Below the pieces are notes generated by a model. The model saw only the letters and a list, made by a program, of their open reading frames with translations. It had not been told where the DNA came from and ran no database searches. A program made the translations under genes and the position numbers. Of a DNA stretch of 64,000 nt, positions 24,907 to 33,736 are shown in pieces; the first letter of the stretch is position 1; each line of letters begins with the position of its first letter. Where the stretch lies: positions 1 through 64,000 of the forward strand of contig NZ_JATACI010000005.1 in assembly GCF_037892195.1 (NCBI RefSeq), in the 5' to 3' direction. Source of the stretch: Yoonia sp. GPGPB17. Its GTDB lineage: Bacteria; Pseudomonadota; Alphaproteobacteria; Rhodobacterales; Rhodobacteraceae.

Positions 24907-26046
24907 ATGATCTGCGATGCAGAAACAGGCTTTCCTGATCACCTCTCGGTCGCAATTGTGGGCGCCGGACCTGCGGGTATCGGGGTTGCGCGTGTTTTGC
25001 GCGATTTGGCCATTCCAGATGTATGGGTGTTCGAACGCGGACAAATCGGGCAGAGTTTTCGCGACTGGCCCAAAGAAACACGGCTGCTCACCCCGTCATT
25101 TCCAGGCAACGTCTTCGGCGTCACAGACCTGAACGCAATCAGCTTTGACAGCTCTCCGGGCTGGTCGTTGCGCAGCGAGCATCCAAGCGGTGCGGCATAT
25201 GCGCAATACCTTGACCAAGCGGCTGACATGTTTGGCGTAAATGTCCAATGCGGCATCGATGTGCGCGCAGTTGAACCCGTCGACAATGCCTTCAAACTAG
25301 AAACCAGCAGGGGCCCGGTGACAGCGGATTATGTCATCTGGGCCTGCGGGCATTTTGGCGCGCCAACCGATGCAGGTTTGCTGGGGTCCGAGCTTGGACG
25401 GCACTACGGCACGGTCGAGAGCTGGGACGATATCGAAGAAGACGAAGTCTTTGTTATAGGGGGCTACGAAAGCGGCATCGACGCAGCCATTGGACTTGCC
25501 CAAAAGGGCAAGAATGTCATTGTCCTGGACCGCGGCGCCCCCTGGTTGGACGGGGACAAAGATCCAAGTCGAAGCCTCTCACCCTACACGCAGCAGCGCC
25601 TCGACACCTTCCGCAGGTGCCTTTCCATAACACTTCTGCCGGATGTTGAAGTCATCGCCTTAGAACAGGAAGGCAGCGGGGCGCATATTCTGGCGGCGGA
25701 TGGCCGGTCTTGGCTTTCTGATGGGCCGCCGGTGTTGGCTACAGGGTTTGTTGGCGGGACACAGCGGGTGTCCCAATGGTTTGAATACGGGGAAGATGGG
25801 GTGCCCCTTCTCACCGCGCAGGATGAATCAACCGCAATGCCGGGCTTGTTTCTTGTCGGGCCCGAAGTCTCGCATCAGGGACATCTGTTTTGCTTCATCT
25901 ACAAGTTTCGCCAGCGCTTTGCAGTGGTTGCGCGCGCCATCGCCGCGCGGATGGGCGCGGATACATCCGTCTTGGAGATGTATTACGAAAACAACATGTT
26001 CCTCGACGATTTAACCTGCTGCGATGACGACAAATGCCTGTGCTAA
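24907..26046 (+). CDS. FAD-dependent NAD(P)H oxidoreductase with Cys-rich C-terminus
   Basis: About 379 residues. An FAD-binding GxGxxG ([17 protein letters not shown]) lies near the N-terminus. A second dinucleotide motif ([18 protein letters not shown]) lies in the middle, followed by a LATGFVGG segment. This is the layout of flavin monooxygenase/thioredoxin reductase-like proteins, without a redox CxxC in the core. The chain ends [10 protein letters not shown], a possible metal site. The ATG chosen has AGGA about ten bases upstream; a GTG 39 bases earlier is in frame. It opens the operon divergent from cobW across the Zur-like box, and its end overlaps the reading frame of the transporter gene. 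Substrate unknown. Confidence 0.82.
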   Translation: MICDAETGFPDHLSVAIVGAGPAGIGVARVLRDLAIPDVWVFERGQIGQSFRDWPKETRLLTPSFPGNVFGVTDLNAISFDSSPGWSLRSEHPSGAAYAQYLDQAADMFGVNVQCGIDVRAVEPVDNAFKLETSRGPVTADYVIWACGHFGAPTDAGLLGSELGRHYGTVESWDDIEEDEVFVIGGYESGIDAAIGLAQKGKNVIVLDRGAPWLDGDKDPSRSLSPYTQQRLDTFRRCLSITLLPDVEVIALEQEGSGAHILAADGRSWLSDGPPVLATGFVGGTQRVSQWFEYGEDGVPLLTAQDESTAMPGLFLVGPEVSHQGHLFCFIYKFRQRFAVVARAIAARMGADTSVLEMYYENNMFLDDLTCCDDDKCLC

Positions 26047-26068
26047 GGCGGAACGGAGCGTTGGCGCG

Positions 26069-27064
26069 ATGACCCTACAAGACCCAGCCATTTCAAACAG
26101 GAATGACGACACGCCTGCGTCGTTCAGCACGTCCGTGTTTTTGCTTGGTGCGATCTCGCTTGGCGGGTTTGTTGGCGTGATGTCACCGGCCTCCAGCGCG
26201 ACACTTTCGCGGGGCATCGACATTACGCTCCTCTTGATGATCTTTTTGCTGTTCTTCGAGCTGCGTCTCAGCTCACTGTTCAGTGCCGTTACGAACATAC
26301 GGTTCCTGGCAATGGCATGGAGCGCGAATTTCCTGATCATTCCAATCGTCGGATTGTGCATCGCGAGCCTCTTCTTCTCAGACCACCCCGTGCTCTTTGC
26401 CGGGCTGATGATTTACTTCCTCGCGCCGTGTACGGACTGGTTTCTTGGGTTTGCACGCTTGGCCAAAGGCGACACCGAACTGGGCGCGACGCTCATTCCC
26501 GTCAACATCATCACCCAGCTTCTGCTGTTCCCGTTTTGGCTGTGGCTGTTTGCGAACGGAGCCGGGCTGGCTGATCTTTCCCCGATGTCGACAAGTCTGC
26601 TGCAATGGTTTTTGGTGCCAATGATTGCAGCCCAAGGGGCGCGATGCGCCGCAGAGCGTCTTCTGCCAATGCAGCAGCGTGTGGCCGTTATGTCTTGGGT
26701 AAGCCGGGGCCTGAACTTCGTGCTAGCAGCCCTGATATTTCAGATCTTTGCAATGCATATCGGTGACATCGCGGGGCAATTGGATGTGGCGGCGATGGTC
26801 GCTGCGGCGGTGCTCTTCTTTTTCATTGCAACATTTGCCGTCGGCGAGGTTTTATCGCGCCTGGGCGAATTGAAGTACCCGCAACGCGCTTTGCTTTCTA
26901 TGACCATGGCCGCCCGAAACGGGCCTTTAATGCTCGCCCTGACCGCCATCGCAGTCCCGGATCAGCCGTTGATATTGGCCGTCATTGTTGCAGCCATGCT
27001 GGTCGAGATACCGCTGCTGACCGCGCTCTACCAGTTACTGCTAAAGATCAGACCTGAAAGGTGA
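26069..27064 (+). CDS. Bile acid:sodium symporter / ACR3-like membrane transporter
   Basis: About 331 residues and about ten membrane helices. The segment YFLAPCTDWFLGFARLAKGD with the following NIITQLLLFPFW, and AARNGPLMLALT near the end, are close to the ACR3/SBF fold, including the Cys found in the arsenite permease helix. ACR3 proteins export arsenite; relatives move organic anions. In this zinc-limitation context a role with the preceding flavoprotein's product is possible. The start was placed at the ATG after the flavoprotein stop (GGAG upstream); an earlier ATG would overlap that gene by 23 bases. Confidence 0.8.
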   Translation: MTLQDPAISNRNDDTPASFSTSVFLLGAISLGGFVGVMSPASSATLSRGIDITLLLMIFLLFFELRLSSLFSAVTNIRFLAMAWSANFLIIPIVGLCIASLFFSDHPVLFAGLMIYFLAPCTDWFLGFARLAKGDTELGATLIPVNIITQLLLFPFWLWLFANGAGLADLSPMSTSLLQWFLVPMIAAQGARCAAERLLPMQQRVAVMSWVSRGLNFVLAALIFQIFAMHIGDIAGQLDVAAMVAAAVLFFFIATFAVGEVLSRLGELKYPQRALLSMTMAARNGPLMLALTAIAVPDQPLILAVIVAAMLVEIPLLTALYQLLLKIRPER

Positions 27065-27070
27065 AACAAC

Positions 27071-27289
27071 ATGTCCCTCGTACCAACCTCATACGAAGAC
27101 TGGAAACACTGCATCACTATAAAGTGCGGAATTCCACTCACATCAGACTATGTCGCCGAACGCCTCACCGCCCTGCATGATCACACCGATTATCAAACCG
27201 AAAAGTTTATCAATCGTTGGGGCGCAGCGCATCACGCGCGCACCTTGGCGTGGTTTGAGCAGGCTGCAAAAGAGCTGTCTCAGGATTAG
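27071..27289 (+). CDS. Small conserved-looking protein of unknown function (72 aa)
   Basis: Starts six bases after the transporter stop with AAAGG nine bases upstream. It is soluble, begins MSLVPTSYEDWKHCITIKCG and contains a C-x6-C pair and several His (LHDHTDYQ, GAAHHARTLAWF). No family was recognised. The tight spacing puts it in the Zur-linked operon; His/Cys content could mean metal binding. It is convergent with the second GTPase gene, three bases apart. Confidence 0.72.
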   Translation: MSLVPTSYEDWKHCITIKCGIPLTSDYVAERLTALHDHTDYQTEKFINRWGAAHHARTLAWFEQAAKELSQD

Positions 27290-27292
27290 GAT

Positions 27293-28504
27293 CTACTTCG
27301 CACGCAATGTCGCGACAGATTTGGGCCAAGGATCTGCGAAGTCTTCGCCCGCCTGCCAGGCCGCGATCTCATCATCAGTACAAAAGCACGTCTGCAAAGC
27401 CTCGACAAACTTATCAAGCTCCAATTCGTCCCCGATCACTGTCAATTGGCATCGTCGGTCGCCAAAATCGGGATGCGCCTCGGTGAGCTTGGCGCGCATT
27501 GCGTCTCTCTCCCAGTCCGACAAGTTCAAGCTGCCGTCTTCGAGTGCGCTGATCCGCCAGTAATTCACGATCTCCAGCCCGACGCTACCACCGGTCTGGT
27601 TCCATAGTAGCATCAGGTTGTCGCGCGTTGGCAGCCAAAAGAAGCCTTTGCTGCGGTAGATGCCGATCCCAAGAGCTTGCGTATACACGTTGTAGAGCCG
27701 CTGCGGATGAAAGGGTCGCGGGTCGCGCAGAACCCGGTTACCGATCTTATAGGTTTCTGGCTGAGCGATGGGCGCGGCACTGTGTTCGGCCTCCCATTCG
27801 GTCAGCTCCTTCCCAAACGCTTTTACTCTTTCAAAATCGTAGAGCGGCATCGCCAGAACCTTTTCCAGGCTCACGTTGCCCCATTGCATAGCCAGTACAT
27901 CGGCGCGGGGATTGAGCGGATGCACAGCTTCAGCCACCTGTTGCAGCACGTCACGCGATACCTTGTCGGCTTTGCTCAGCAGCAGGCGATTGGCAAACAT
28001 GACCTGTTCGGCGAGCAGGTTCGCGACACCGCGCTTAGCCAGCCGCCAGGTTTTGGCTGGCCACCGGGTGGATCGCCCGCCCGAAATCATGGTCCTGTCG
28101 TAAAACCACGGTGTCCACGACAGACAAAAATCCGTGCAAGCGCAGCTGAGGCAGTGCGCGGATGGCTTCCAACAGCGGCCAAGGGTGGGTACTGCCAGAG
28201 GTTTCAATGATAAGGTGCGTGACCTTTCCATCCGCGAGAACTTTTTCGACCGCCTCGCGAAACTGGCGGAGCCCCTCTTCACTGCTGATACTTTTCCCGG
28301 AATCGAAGCGAAATGCGGACTTCTGCGCGAGATAACTTCACTGGTGTCGAGCACAGAACCGTCCACATCCAACGTGCTCATCTCATTGACGATGACACCG
28401 AGAGTAACGTTGTTCAGGTCTCGCGCTTGAACCAGAAGGCTCTGCATCAATGTCGTTTTGCCCGCGCCAAGAAAGCCGTTTAGAATCGTGGTGTCTATGG
28501 GCAT
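27293..28504 (-). CDS. Second COG0523-type GTPase, with about 95 central residues out of frame
   Basis: An open frame of 403 residues from the ATG with AGGAA upstream. The ends are normal: P-loop ([12 protein letters not shown]), IVNEMSTLDVDG, then LLLSKADKV (NKxD-type) and a full CobW C-terminal domain. The middle, about 28040-28330, makes Arg/Ser/Trp-rich nonsense in this frame. In the -1 frame the same DNA reads KSISSEEGLRQF, THLIIETSGSTHPWPLLEA and HGFLSVVDTVV, the proper CobW core. Two nearby indels that cancel each other explain this. In the restored sequence the usual GCxCC is KSISS, so this paralogue lacks the metal-binding cysteines. It stands behind its own Zur-like box. Confidence 0.8.
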   Translation of the reverse strand: MPIDTTILNGFLGAGKTTLMQSLLVQARDLNNVTLGVIVNEMSTLDVDGSVLDTSEVISRRSPHFASIPGKVSAVKRGSASFARRSKKFSRMERSRTLSLKPLAVPTLGRCWKPSAHCLSCACTDFCLSWTPWFYDRTMISGGRSTRWPAKTWRLAKRGVANLLAEQVMFANRLLLSKADKVSRDVLQQVAEAVHPLNPRADVLAMQWGNVSLEKVLAMPLYDFERVKAFGKELTEWEAEHSAAPIAQPETYKIGNRVLRDPRPFHPQRLYNVYTQALGIGIYRSKGFFWLPTRDNLMLLWNQTGGSVGLEIVNYWRISALEDGSLNLSDWERDAMRAKLTEAHPDFGDRRCQLTVIGDELELDKFVEALQTCFCTDDEIAAWQAGEDFADPWPKSVATLRAK

Positions 28505-28531
28505 CCGTTTTTCCTGCAAATAGCTGTCTAG

Positions 28532-28546
28532 TGTTACATAGTAACA
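28532..28546 (-). promoter_or_regulatory. Second Zur-like operator
   Basis: TGTTACATAGTAACA, symmetrical except for its centre, lies 28 bases upstream of the second GTPase start. It fits the Zur box pattern less perfectly than the box at 24.8 kb but is placed where a repressor would act. Confidence 0.65.
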
Positions 28547-29012
28547 TTCTGAGGAGGCCGAAATCGGAAAACACAATGGACTGGGATAATTGTCTGGAGG
28601 CTCTGACGACCAACCAATCCTCTATTGAATGGAGAAGTTTGAAACCGCTCCGATCCAATTGCAGTCATTGCGCTGTCGATGCGGCCAAAATCGAGCCTCG
28701 CGAACGGCCGCAATGATGACATGTTCCGCGCTGCAACAGAACATACGCTGCAGGCGCAAAAGGATGCTGCGTCAGCAATGCTCAAAAACCCAAGGTTGGG
28801 TCTGTCCGCGTTGCAGTCATCTAGGTCTAGAACTAGCTTGCCGCAACGCCGCAAGTCCGCTCTGAGCCCGAACTGCAAGTTTAATTTATACGCTACACGC
28901 GCTCACATCACGGAAAATGCTGCAGTTGCACTGATCTTGATGCCCTATCGAGAAGCAAGAAGCGGTCATTGTTCACTGAGCAGCGGGCTTAAGTTGAAAA
29001 CAGGTTAATGGT
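28547..29012. other. Mostly gene-free stretch; one doubtful 46-codon ORF
   Basis: A plus-strand ATG at 28576 with GGAAA six bases upstream opens a 46-codon frame (MDWDNCLEALTTNQ ...) diverging from the Zur-like box. No family is recognised and it may be chance. The rest shows no gene or clear repeat. Confidence 0.35.
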
Positions 29013-29450
29013 TCAAGAATTAGCGTTCTTTAGAGACGCAATCATTCGCTGCATAATGCCTATCATTTGTCGCTGTTCGTCTGGGGATAATCCCGACATG
29101 GCCTTCATGTTTGCGGCCCGAGCCGCTGCGAAAGCCTCACTCTGAATTGCCTGCGATTTTGCTGTGAGGTGTATTGTCTTTGCTCTGCCATCAGCCGCGT
29201 GATCCCGACGCTCGACAAGCCCATCACGTTCCATACGGTTGAGCGTATTGGCCATTGTCGCTTGCTCCACATCGAGCTTCTCAACCAACGCTTTTTGCGT
29301 CTGCCCATCCTGTTCATAAAGTTCCAACAATGCTGGAAATTGACCAGGTACAATCCCGAGAGGCTTTATCTGTAGCGCGAGTTCTTGAGCGAACAAGCGC
29401 GCAAGATGATTTGTGAGATACCCTAGGGATTGCATTCTTCGAAACGACAT
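29013..29450 (-). CDS. MarR family transcriptional regulator
   Basis: A 145-residue winged-helix protein. The dimerisation helix reads LGYLTNHLARLFAQELALQI. The DNA-binding part is QKALVEKLDVEQATMANTLN followed by MERDGLVERRDHAADGRAKT, the classic MarR recognition helix and beta-wing. It is divergent from an EF-hand/flavocytochrome-like operon, with a 14-bp palindrome between them, so it most likely represses that operon and itself. Its ligand is unknown. Confidence 0.92.
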   Translation of the reverse strand: MSFRRMQSLGYLTNHLARLFAQELALQIKPLGIVPGQFPALLELYEQDGQTQKALVEKLDVEQATMANTLNRMERDGLVERRDHAADGRAKTIHLTAKSQAIQSEAFAAARAANMKAMSGLSPDEQRQMIGIMQRMIASLKNANS

Positions 29451-29491
29451 ACTCTGCGCCTAACAGTTGACACTCGATTGGTATAGATTTA

Positions 29492-29505
29492 CATAGCTAG
29501 CTATG
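29492..29505. promoter_or_regulatory. Palindromic operator for the MarR regulator
   Basis: CATAGCTAGCTATG is a perfect 14-bp palindrome, 42 bases from the marR start and 27 bases from the EF-hand gene start. MarR proteins bind such inverted repeats in divergent spacers. Confidence 0.7.
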
Positions 29506-29531
29506 CAATTTAGTTCTAGGAGGCAGACACC

Positions 29532-30017
29532 ATGAAAAAAATCTTTCTCATCACGACAATGCTCTCTGTGATGGCCACAATAGCGGTCAGTCAAGAAACA
29601 GAAACCACGCCTGGTCGTGACCTTGCGGAAACAGTCTTTGGGTCCATCGAGGAACACCCTAACGGCATCATAGACTCGGGAGAGTTTGTGAACTTCGAAG
29701 ACACGATTTTTGTATCAATGGACAGCGATGAAAATCTGTCGCTTGACTTTGAAGAATTTACTGTTTTTGATTTTGGTTTCATCCAGTTCGCAGACGAAGC
29801 GAATCAGAAGCGCGCCTATGAGACCGCCCAAAGAATACATTTTGCGTTTTGGGATCGAGACGGCGATGGCACGATCGGTCGCAGGGAATACCACCAGTCA
29901 ATGATCGCTGATTTTCGCCGCGCCGACCTTGATGGTGACGCATTACTGACCCGAGACGAGTTTCTCTCCGGCTATGTCGTGAACATTGCATACCGCGCCG
30001 CGATCACCGGTCAATAA
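29532..30017 (+). CDS. Secreted EF-hand calcium-binding protein
   Basis: 161 residues with a Sec signal peptide (MKKIFLITTMLSVMATIAVS) and three recognisable EF-hand loops: DSDENLSLDFEEF, DRDGDGTIGRREY and DLDGDALLTRDEF. It should be periplasmic and bind Ca2+. AGGAGG precedes the ATG. The next gene, a flavocytochrome-like membrane oxidoreductase, starts just after its stop. Pairing of an EF-hand domain with a ferric-reductase/NOX-like domain recalls Ca2+-regulated eukaryotic NOX5, here as separate proteins; that parallel is inference. Confidence 0.88.
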   Translation: MKKIFLITTMLSVMATIAVSQETETTPGRDLAETVFGSIEEHPNGIIDSGEFVNFEDTIFVSMDSDENLSLDFEEFTVFDFGFIQFADEANQKRAYETAQRIHFAFWDRDGDGTIGRREYHQSMIADFRRADLDGDALLTRDEFLSGYVVNIAYRAAITGQ

Positions 30018-30045
30018 GACAAAGGACCAAAAGGGGGTATTGGGA

Positions 30046-31305
30046 GTGTTGAAACAACAAGGCGTGTATTTGATATCGGGGCTGATAGCCCTCTTCGTCC
30101 TTCTTCATCTTGGCTTTGCGCCAGATGGTCATGGGCTACGCACAACGGGAACCACGTTGTTGGGCGGGATTGCGTTTCTCTTGATGACGTCTTCGGTGGT
30201 GCTATCTACCAGGCTTGAGGTCTTCGAGGATTTGTTCGGCGGTTTGGATCGCATGTATCAGGTGCACCGTGTCGCAGGTGTCTTTGCTGCACTGTTTGCC
30301 CTCGTACATTTCTTTGGGGTGCCGAAGGACCTGCCGGAAGGTGCCGACATTGTGGCGAACCTGACCTTCCCTTCGGCAAACCTCGGGATGCTAGCTTTGA
30401 TCGTGCTGGTGATTGGTTTGTTTGTCGCGCTCAACCGAAAAATCCGGTATTCACGCTGGCGACCGACCCACAAGTCTATGGCATTGGTTTACGTCCTTGT
30501 CATAGGTCACTTCATGTCGGCACCGGGCATCTTCTTTCAGCAAGTTAGCCCGTCTGGCTTCCTGCTGATCGTGGCCGCGGTCATCGGCGTAATTTCCTTG
30601 ATTTATTCGATTTTTGGAATGAACCGGCGCACCGCACTTCCCTTTAAGATTACAGCGGTAAATGCACTGGAAAGAGCGACCGAAGTGGTGATGGAACCCG
30701 TAGGAAAAATGCTCGATTTCAAACCGGGACAGTTTGCCTTCGTGGAAGTGCAAGGCTCGAATTGGAACGAACCACATCCGTTCACGATCTCAAGTTCGCC
30801 CGACGAAAATCAATTACGGTTCACGATGAAGGTTCTAGGTGACTGGACCCGAAAAGTTCGAGAAGACTTAAGGCCTGGCGGAGACGTACTTGTGCGTGGA
30901 CCATATGGTCGTTTCGATGCGACGATTGCGGGACCAAAACAGGTGTGGGTAGCTGGAGGTATTGGTCTGACCCCGTTTTTGTCGAAGATGCGTGCGATGC
31001 CCAAAGACGACTCTCGTGACATTCACTTGATCTATGCCGCCCGTGAAGAACCAGACGCATTGTTTCTTGATGAGCTGAAAGACCGCGCCAAAGAGTTGGG
31101 CAATGTCAAAGTGATACCGCTCTTTTCTGAACGTGGGGAGTTTGCGCGTGTCGATAAGATGAAGGAAAACCTGCCTGATGACTTCGCGCAATATGAGTTC
31201 TTCTTGTGTGGTCCAAAACCTATGATCGACGGAATATCCAACGATCTCAAAAAGGCAGGTGTGTCGAGAAATCGCATTCACACCGAAGCCTTTGAATTTA
31301 GATAG
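30046..31305 (+). CDS. Ferric reductase/NADPH oxidase-like flavocytochrome (membrane heme plus FAD/NAD domains)
   Basis: About 419 residues. The N-terminal half is membrane-embedded with paired His for heme b (MYQVHRVAGVFAALFALVHF and THKSMALVYVLVIGHF). The C-terminal half is a ferredoxin-NADP reductase module with FAD motif HPFTISSSP, VRGPYGRF, the NAD(P) loop VWVAGGIGLTPFLS and the terminal FFLCGPKPM. The start is a GTG with AAGGGGG upstream; the frame extends further 5' into the EF-hand gene without a better site. It would move electrons from cytosolic NAD(P)H across the membrane to iron or oxygen. Part of the MarR-linked operon. Confidence 0.88.
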   Translation: MLKQQGVYLISGLIALFVLLHLGFAPDGHGLRTTGTTLLGGIAFLLMTSSVVLSTRLEVFEDLFGGLDRMYQVHRVAGVFAALFALVHFFGVPKDLPEGADIVANLTFPSANLGMLALIVLVIGLFVALNRKIRYSRWRPTHKSMALVYVLVIGHFMSAPGIFFQQVSPSGFLLIVAAVIGVISLIYSIFGMNRRTALPFKITAVNALERATEVVMEPVGKMLDFKPGQFAFVEVQGSNWNEPHPFTISSSPDENQLRFTMKVLGDWTRKVREDLRPGGDVLVRGPYGRFDATIAGPKQVWVAGGIGLTPFLSKMRAMPKDDSRDIHLIYAAREEPDALFLDELKDRAKELGNVKVIPLFSERGEFARVDKMKENLPDDFAQYEFFLCGPKPMIDGISNDLKKAGVSRNRIHTEAFEFR

Positions 31306-31315
31306 GAGATTACCG

Positions 31316-31762
31316 ATGTGGGGGTCAACTTTTAACATTCTTGCGATTTGCGGATCGGCTGGATTTGCTGGCGTTATGTTATGCATCGGGGTGACACTCG
31401 GAACCTACTGGCGAAGCCTGCCACCGGCAGAGTTTCTAGAGTGGTTTGCGGCAAACGGTAAGTTTAATTCCAATACGATTCCGCTGATTGTTGCGCCTAC
31501 CTTGATCGGGTTGATTGGATCGCTTGTGATTGGTTGGCAATTACCTGACAGGTTGTTGTGGGGTCTTAGCCTAGGCTGCATAATCATCGTCATGGCCCTC
31601 ACTTTTGCCTACTTCGTGCCGTCAAATTCAGCTTTTGCTAGTGGGCAAGTGCCTGTAGAGGCTGTTGCAGAAAAGCTCAACCAGTGGATCAACCTGCACT
31701 ATCTCCGTATTGTATTCGCCTTTATCGCGGCAGCAATTGGATGTATGGCAATCCGAACATGA
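31316..31762 (+). CDS. Small membrane protein, DUF1772/anthrone oxygenase-like
   Basis: 148 residues with four predicted membrane helices. It starts MWGSTFNILAICGSAGFAGV at an ATG with GGAG about seven bases upstream. The pattern of a short extracellular loop with WFAANGKFNS followed by three helices resembles the DUF1772/anthrone-oxygenase superfamily. Third gene of the MarR-linked operon, 10 bases after the oxidoreductase. Function unknown. Confidence 0.7.
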   Translation: MWGSTFNILAICGSAGFAGVMLCIGVTLGTYWRSLPPAEFLEWFAANGKFNSNTIPLIVAPTLIGLIGSLVIGWQLPDRLLWGLSLGCIIIVMALTFAYFVPSNSAFASGQVPVEAVAEKLNQWINLHYLRIVFAFIAAAIGCMAIRT

Positions 31763-31786
31763 CAACACCGCAAAGAAAGAAACGAC

Positions 31787-32188
31787 ATGAAAGACGCACC
31801 TTTTAACGTATCAATGATGTTCTTCGCCATCTATCTCGGTGTGGCGATCGCGGGGGCCATCATAGCGGTGATCCTAAAGTCGCTCGGACTTAGCGGTTTC
31901 TGGGGGATTTTCTTGGCGGCGTTCCTGACCGTTCCTCTTGGCGGTACGATCCGCAGCACTGTTGGGAGATTTTTTGCTGATGAGTCCGGCCACAAAGGAG
32001 CGCAACCATTTGCGTTCAACCTGCCAATTCGTCTTGGAATTGGGGCCGTCGTCGCCGCACTGATCGCATGGTTGTTTAGCATGAGTGATTTCTATTCGTT
32101 TGGCGCATTGGTGGGTGGGGTAGCGGCTCTCTTGACCGGCTTAATTATTTCCCTGATTTTCTTTTTGAACGTCAGTATGCGAAAGTGA
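31787..32188 (+). CDS. Four-helix membrane protein of unknown function
   Basis: 133 residues, almost entirely four hydrophobic helices (FAIYLGVAIAGAIIAVIL, GIFLAAFLTVPLGGTI, LGIGAVVAALIAWLF, ALVGGVAALLTGLIISLIFF). It is the last gene of the MarR-linked operon, 24 bases after the previous one. No family recognised. Confidence 0.7.
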   Translation: MKDAPFNVSMMFFAIYLGVAIAGAIIAVILKSLGLSGFWGIFLAAFLTVPLGGTIRSTVGRFFADESGHKGAQPFAFNLPIRLGIGAVVAALIAWLFSMSDFYSFGALVGGVAALLTGLIISLIFFLNVSMRK

Positions 32189-32464
32189 GGCCATACAACT
32201 GCTCCGGAGCAACCAAGAACCCTTATTTGATCGTGAAGCGGTCATTTGTGAATCCGCAAAGCAGGGAATAGGATGGAGCTGGTGTATCGGACACGAATGA
32301 CCACTATTGCGATATCGACTTAATTTGAAAAGACAAAGAGCCGTTAATTCGAGCAAATGCTGCGTTAGCAATAGCCGCGACTGAACGAGTCCGGTTTGTC
32401 CCGAGCGCCGACCTTAGTCTACTCGACCCAAACGTCCGGAAACCGATCAGTCGGATAAAGCCAC

Positions 32465-33364
32465 CTACGCAGCGACCCCATCAGGTTTCGCCTGAAAACT
32501 ATGCAAATAGTCCACCGCGCGCTGCGCATGCGCTGCTGCTTGAAAGATGAACCGCTTGTCGTTCTTGAGACCACGGAGCCAGTTGTCGATATAGGCCGCA
32601 TGCTCTTATCGCGGTTCTAGCGACAGCCCAAGATCAGCGGCTAGAAACGCTGCACCCAATTCGGCCACAAGCTCTTCCTGCGCGTAGCCTTCGTCGCCCC
32701 AACGTTTGCGGCCAAAACTACGGTTCAACCGGGTTGCGTGGCGCGTCCAGTGGGTCATTTCGTGTCCAAGTGTTGAGAAGTACGCCTCTTGCGTCTCGAA
32801 GCACTCAAATGGCGGCATCTGCACGTAATCCGGCTCCACAGCATAGTAAGCCCGATTGCCCCCATGACGGATATCGGCGTCCGTTGCTGCAAAAAATACC
32901 TCTGCCTGCTCATCGCGCTCCGGTGCATCAAGAACCGGTTCTGGTGCGGCGTAATATGACTCTGGCAAATCCTCGATCTGCGAGACGTTGAACACCGTGT
33001 AGCCTTTCATAAAGGGGATTTTGATGTCGCGGTCTTGGCCGGTATCATCGGTCTCGGTTTTGCGGAAAGTGTCGGCATAAACGACTAGCTCACCCTTTGC
33101 GCCTTTGCGGACCTGGCCACCGAGTTCAAGCGCTTGGCGATAGGTCATCCAGGTCGCATTGGTGTGACCACTGGCAACGGATGCAGCCCAGAGTAGGATG
33201 ATGTTGAGACCACGGTAAGCGATACCATTGTGGCGAAGGGGCCGGGTGATACGGCCAGCAAGGTTGTCGATGCTCCAGGGCTTTTGCCATGTCGGCGTGC
33301 CTGCCTCGAGGTCGGCGATGATCTTTGCGGTAACGCGGGTGTAGATGTCGGGTCGGTTTGCCAT
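32465..33364 (-). pseudogene. ardC: ArdC-type antirestriction/zincin protein (DUF1738) with one in-frame TAA
   Basis: From MANRPDIYTRVTAKIIADLE (GGAGG upstream) the protein shows the ArdC N-terminal ssDNA-binding domain (PWSIDNLAGRITRPLRHNGI, YRQALELGGQVRKGAKGELV). A zinc metallopeptidase motif HExxH follows in STLGHEMTHWTRH. A TAA at 32606-32608 (codon 253) interrupts it after LSLEPR. The same frame continues EHAAYIDNWLRGLKNDKRF to the normal family end at 32465, so a Glu codon (GAA) probably became TAA. ArdC protects incoming plasmid DNA in recipients. The truncated product keeps the HExxH motif and might still work. Confidence 0.82.
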
Positions 33365-33736
33365 GATGTCCTCCTGTTTCTCGTCCCCGTGCGGGACGCG
33401 GAAGGAAATGACGGAGGCCAATAGCCTCCCGCGCATGGCCAACACGGGAGCGGTAGCGAATGGAGCGGGCAGGCCATTGCGCGATTGGCGGCGTCCGTCA
33501 AACCCGCGATCCCTAGCTCGCACGGGGATGAAACGGAGGAGATTTGGCATCGACCAGACGGCAAACCACTTCCACAAATGGATCATGTCAGAGGTTAGGA
33601 CGCTCGAACTGGACAAGCCTGATTAGGTCATCGCCAAATACCAGCGCACACCGGCTTTCCTCAACGTGGAGGACGGCGAACCGCTCAAGACAGCCGAATG
33701 GCTACGATCCTTGTCGATTGAAACCGCGGCATGGAT
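33365..33736. other. Short-relic region between ardC and the ATPase gene
   Basis: No complete gene. A short plus-strand frame near 33627-33740 without a standard start (AKYQRTPAFLNVEDGEPLK and AEWLRSLSIETAAWI) looks protein-like and may be the tail of a lost gene. It ends convergently against the ATPase gene. The remaining part is the leader of ardC. Confidence 0.4.
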
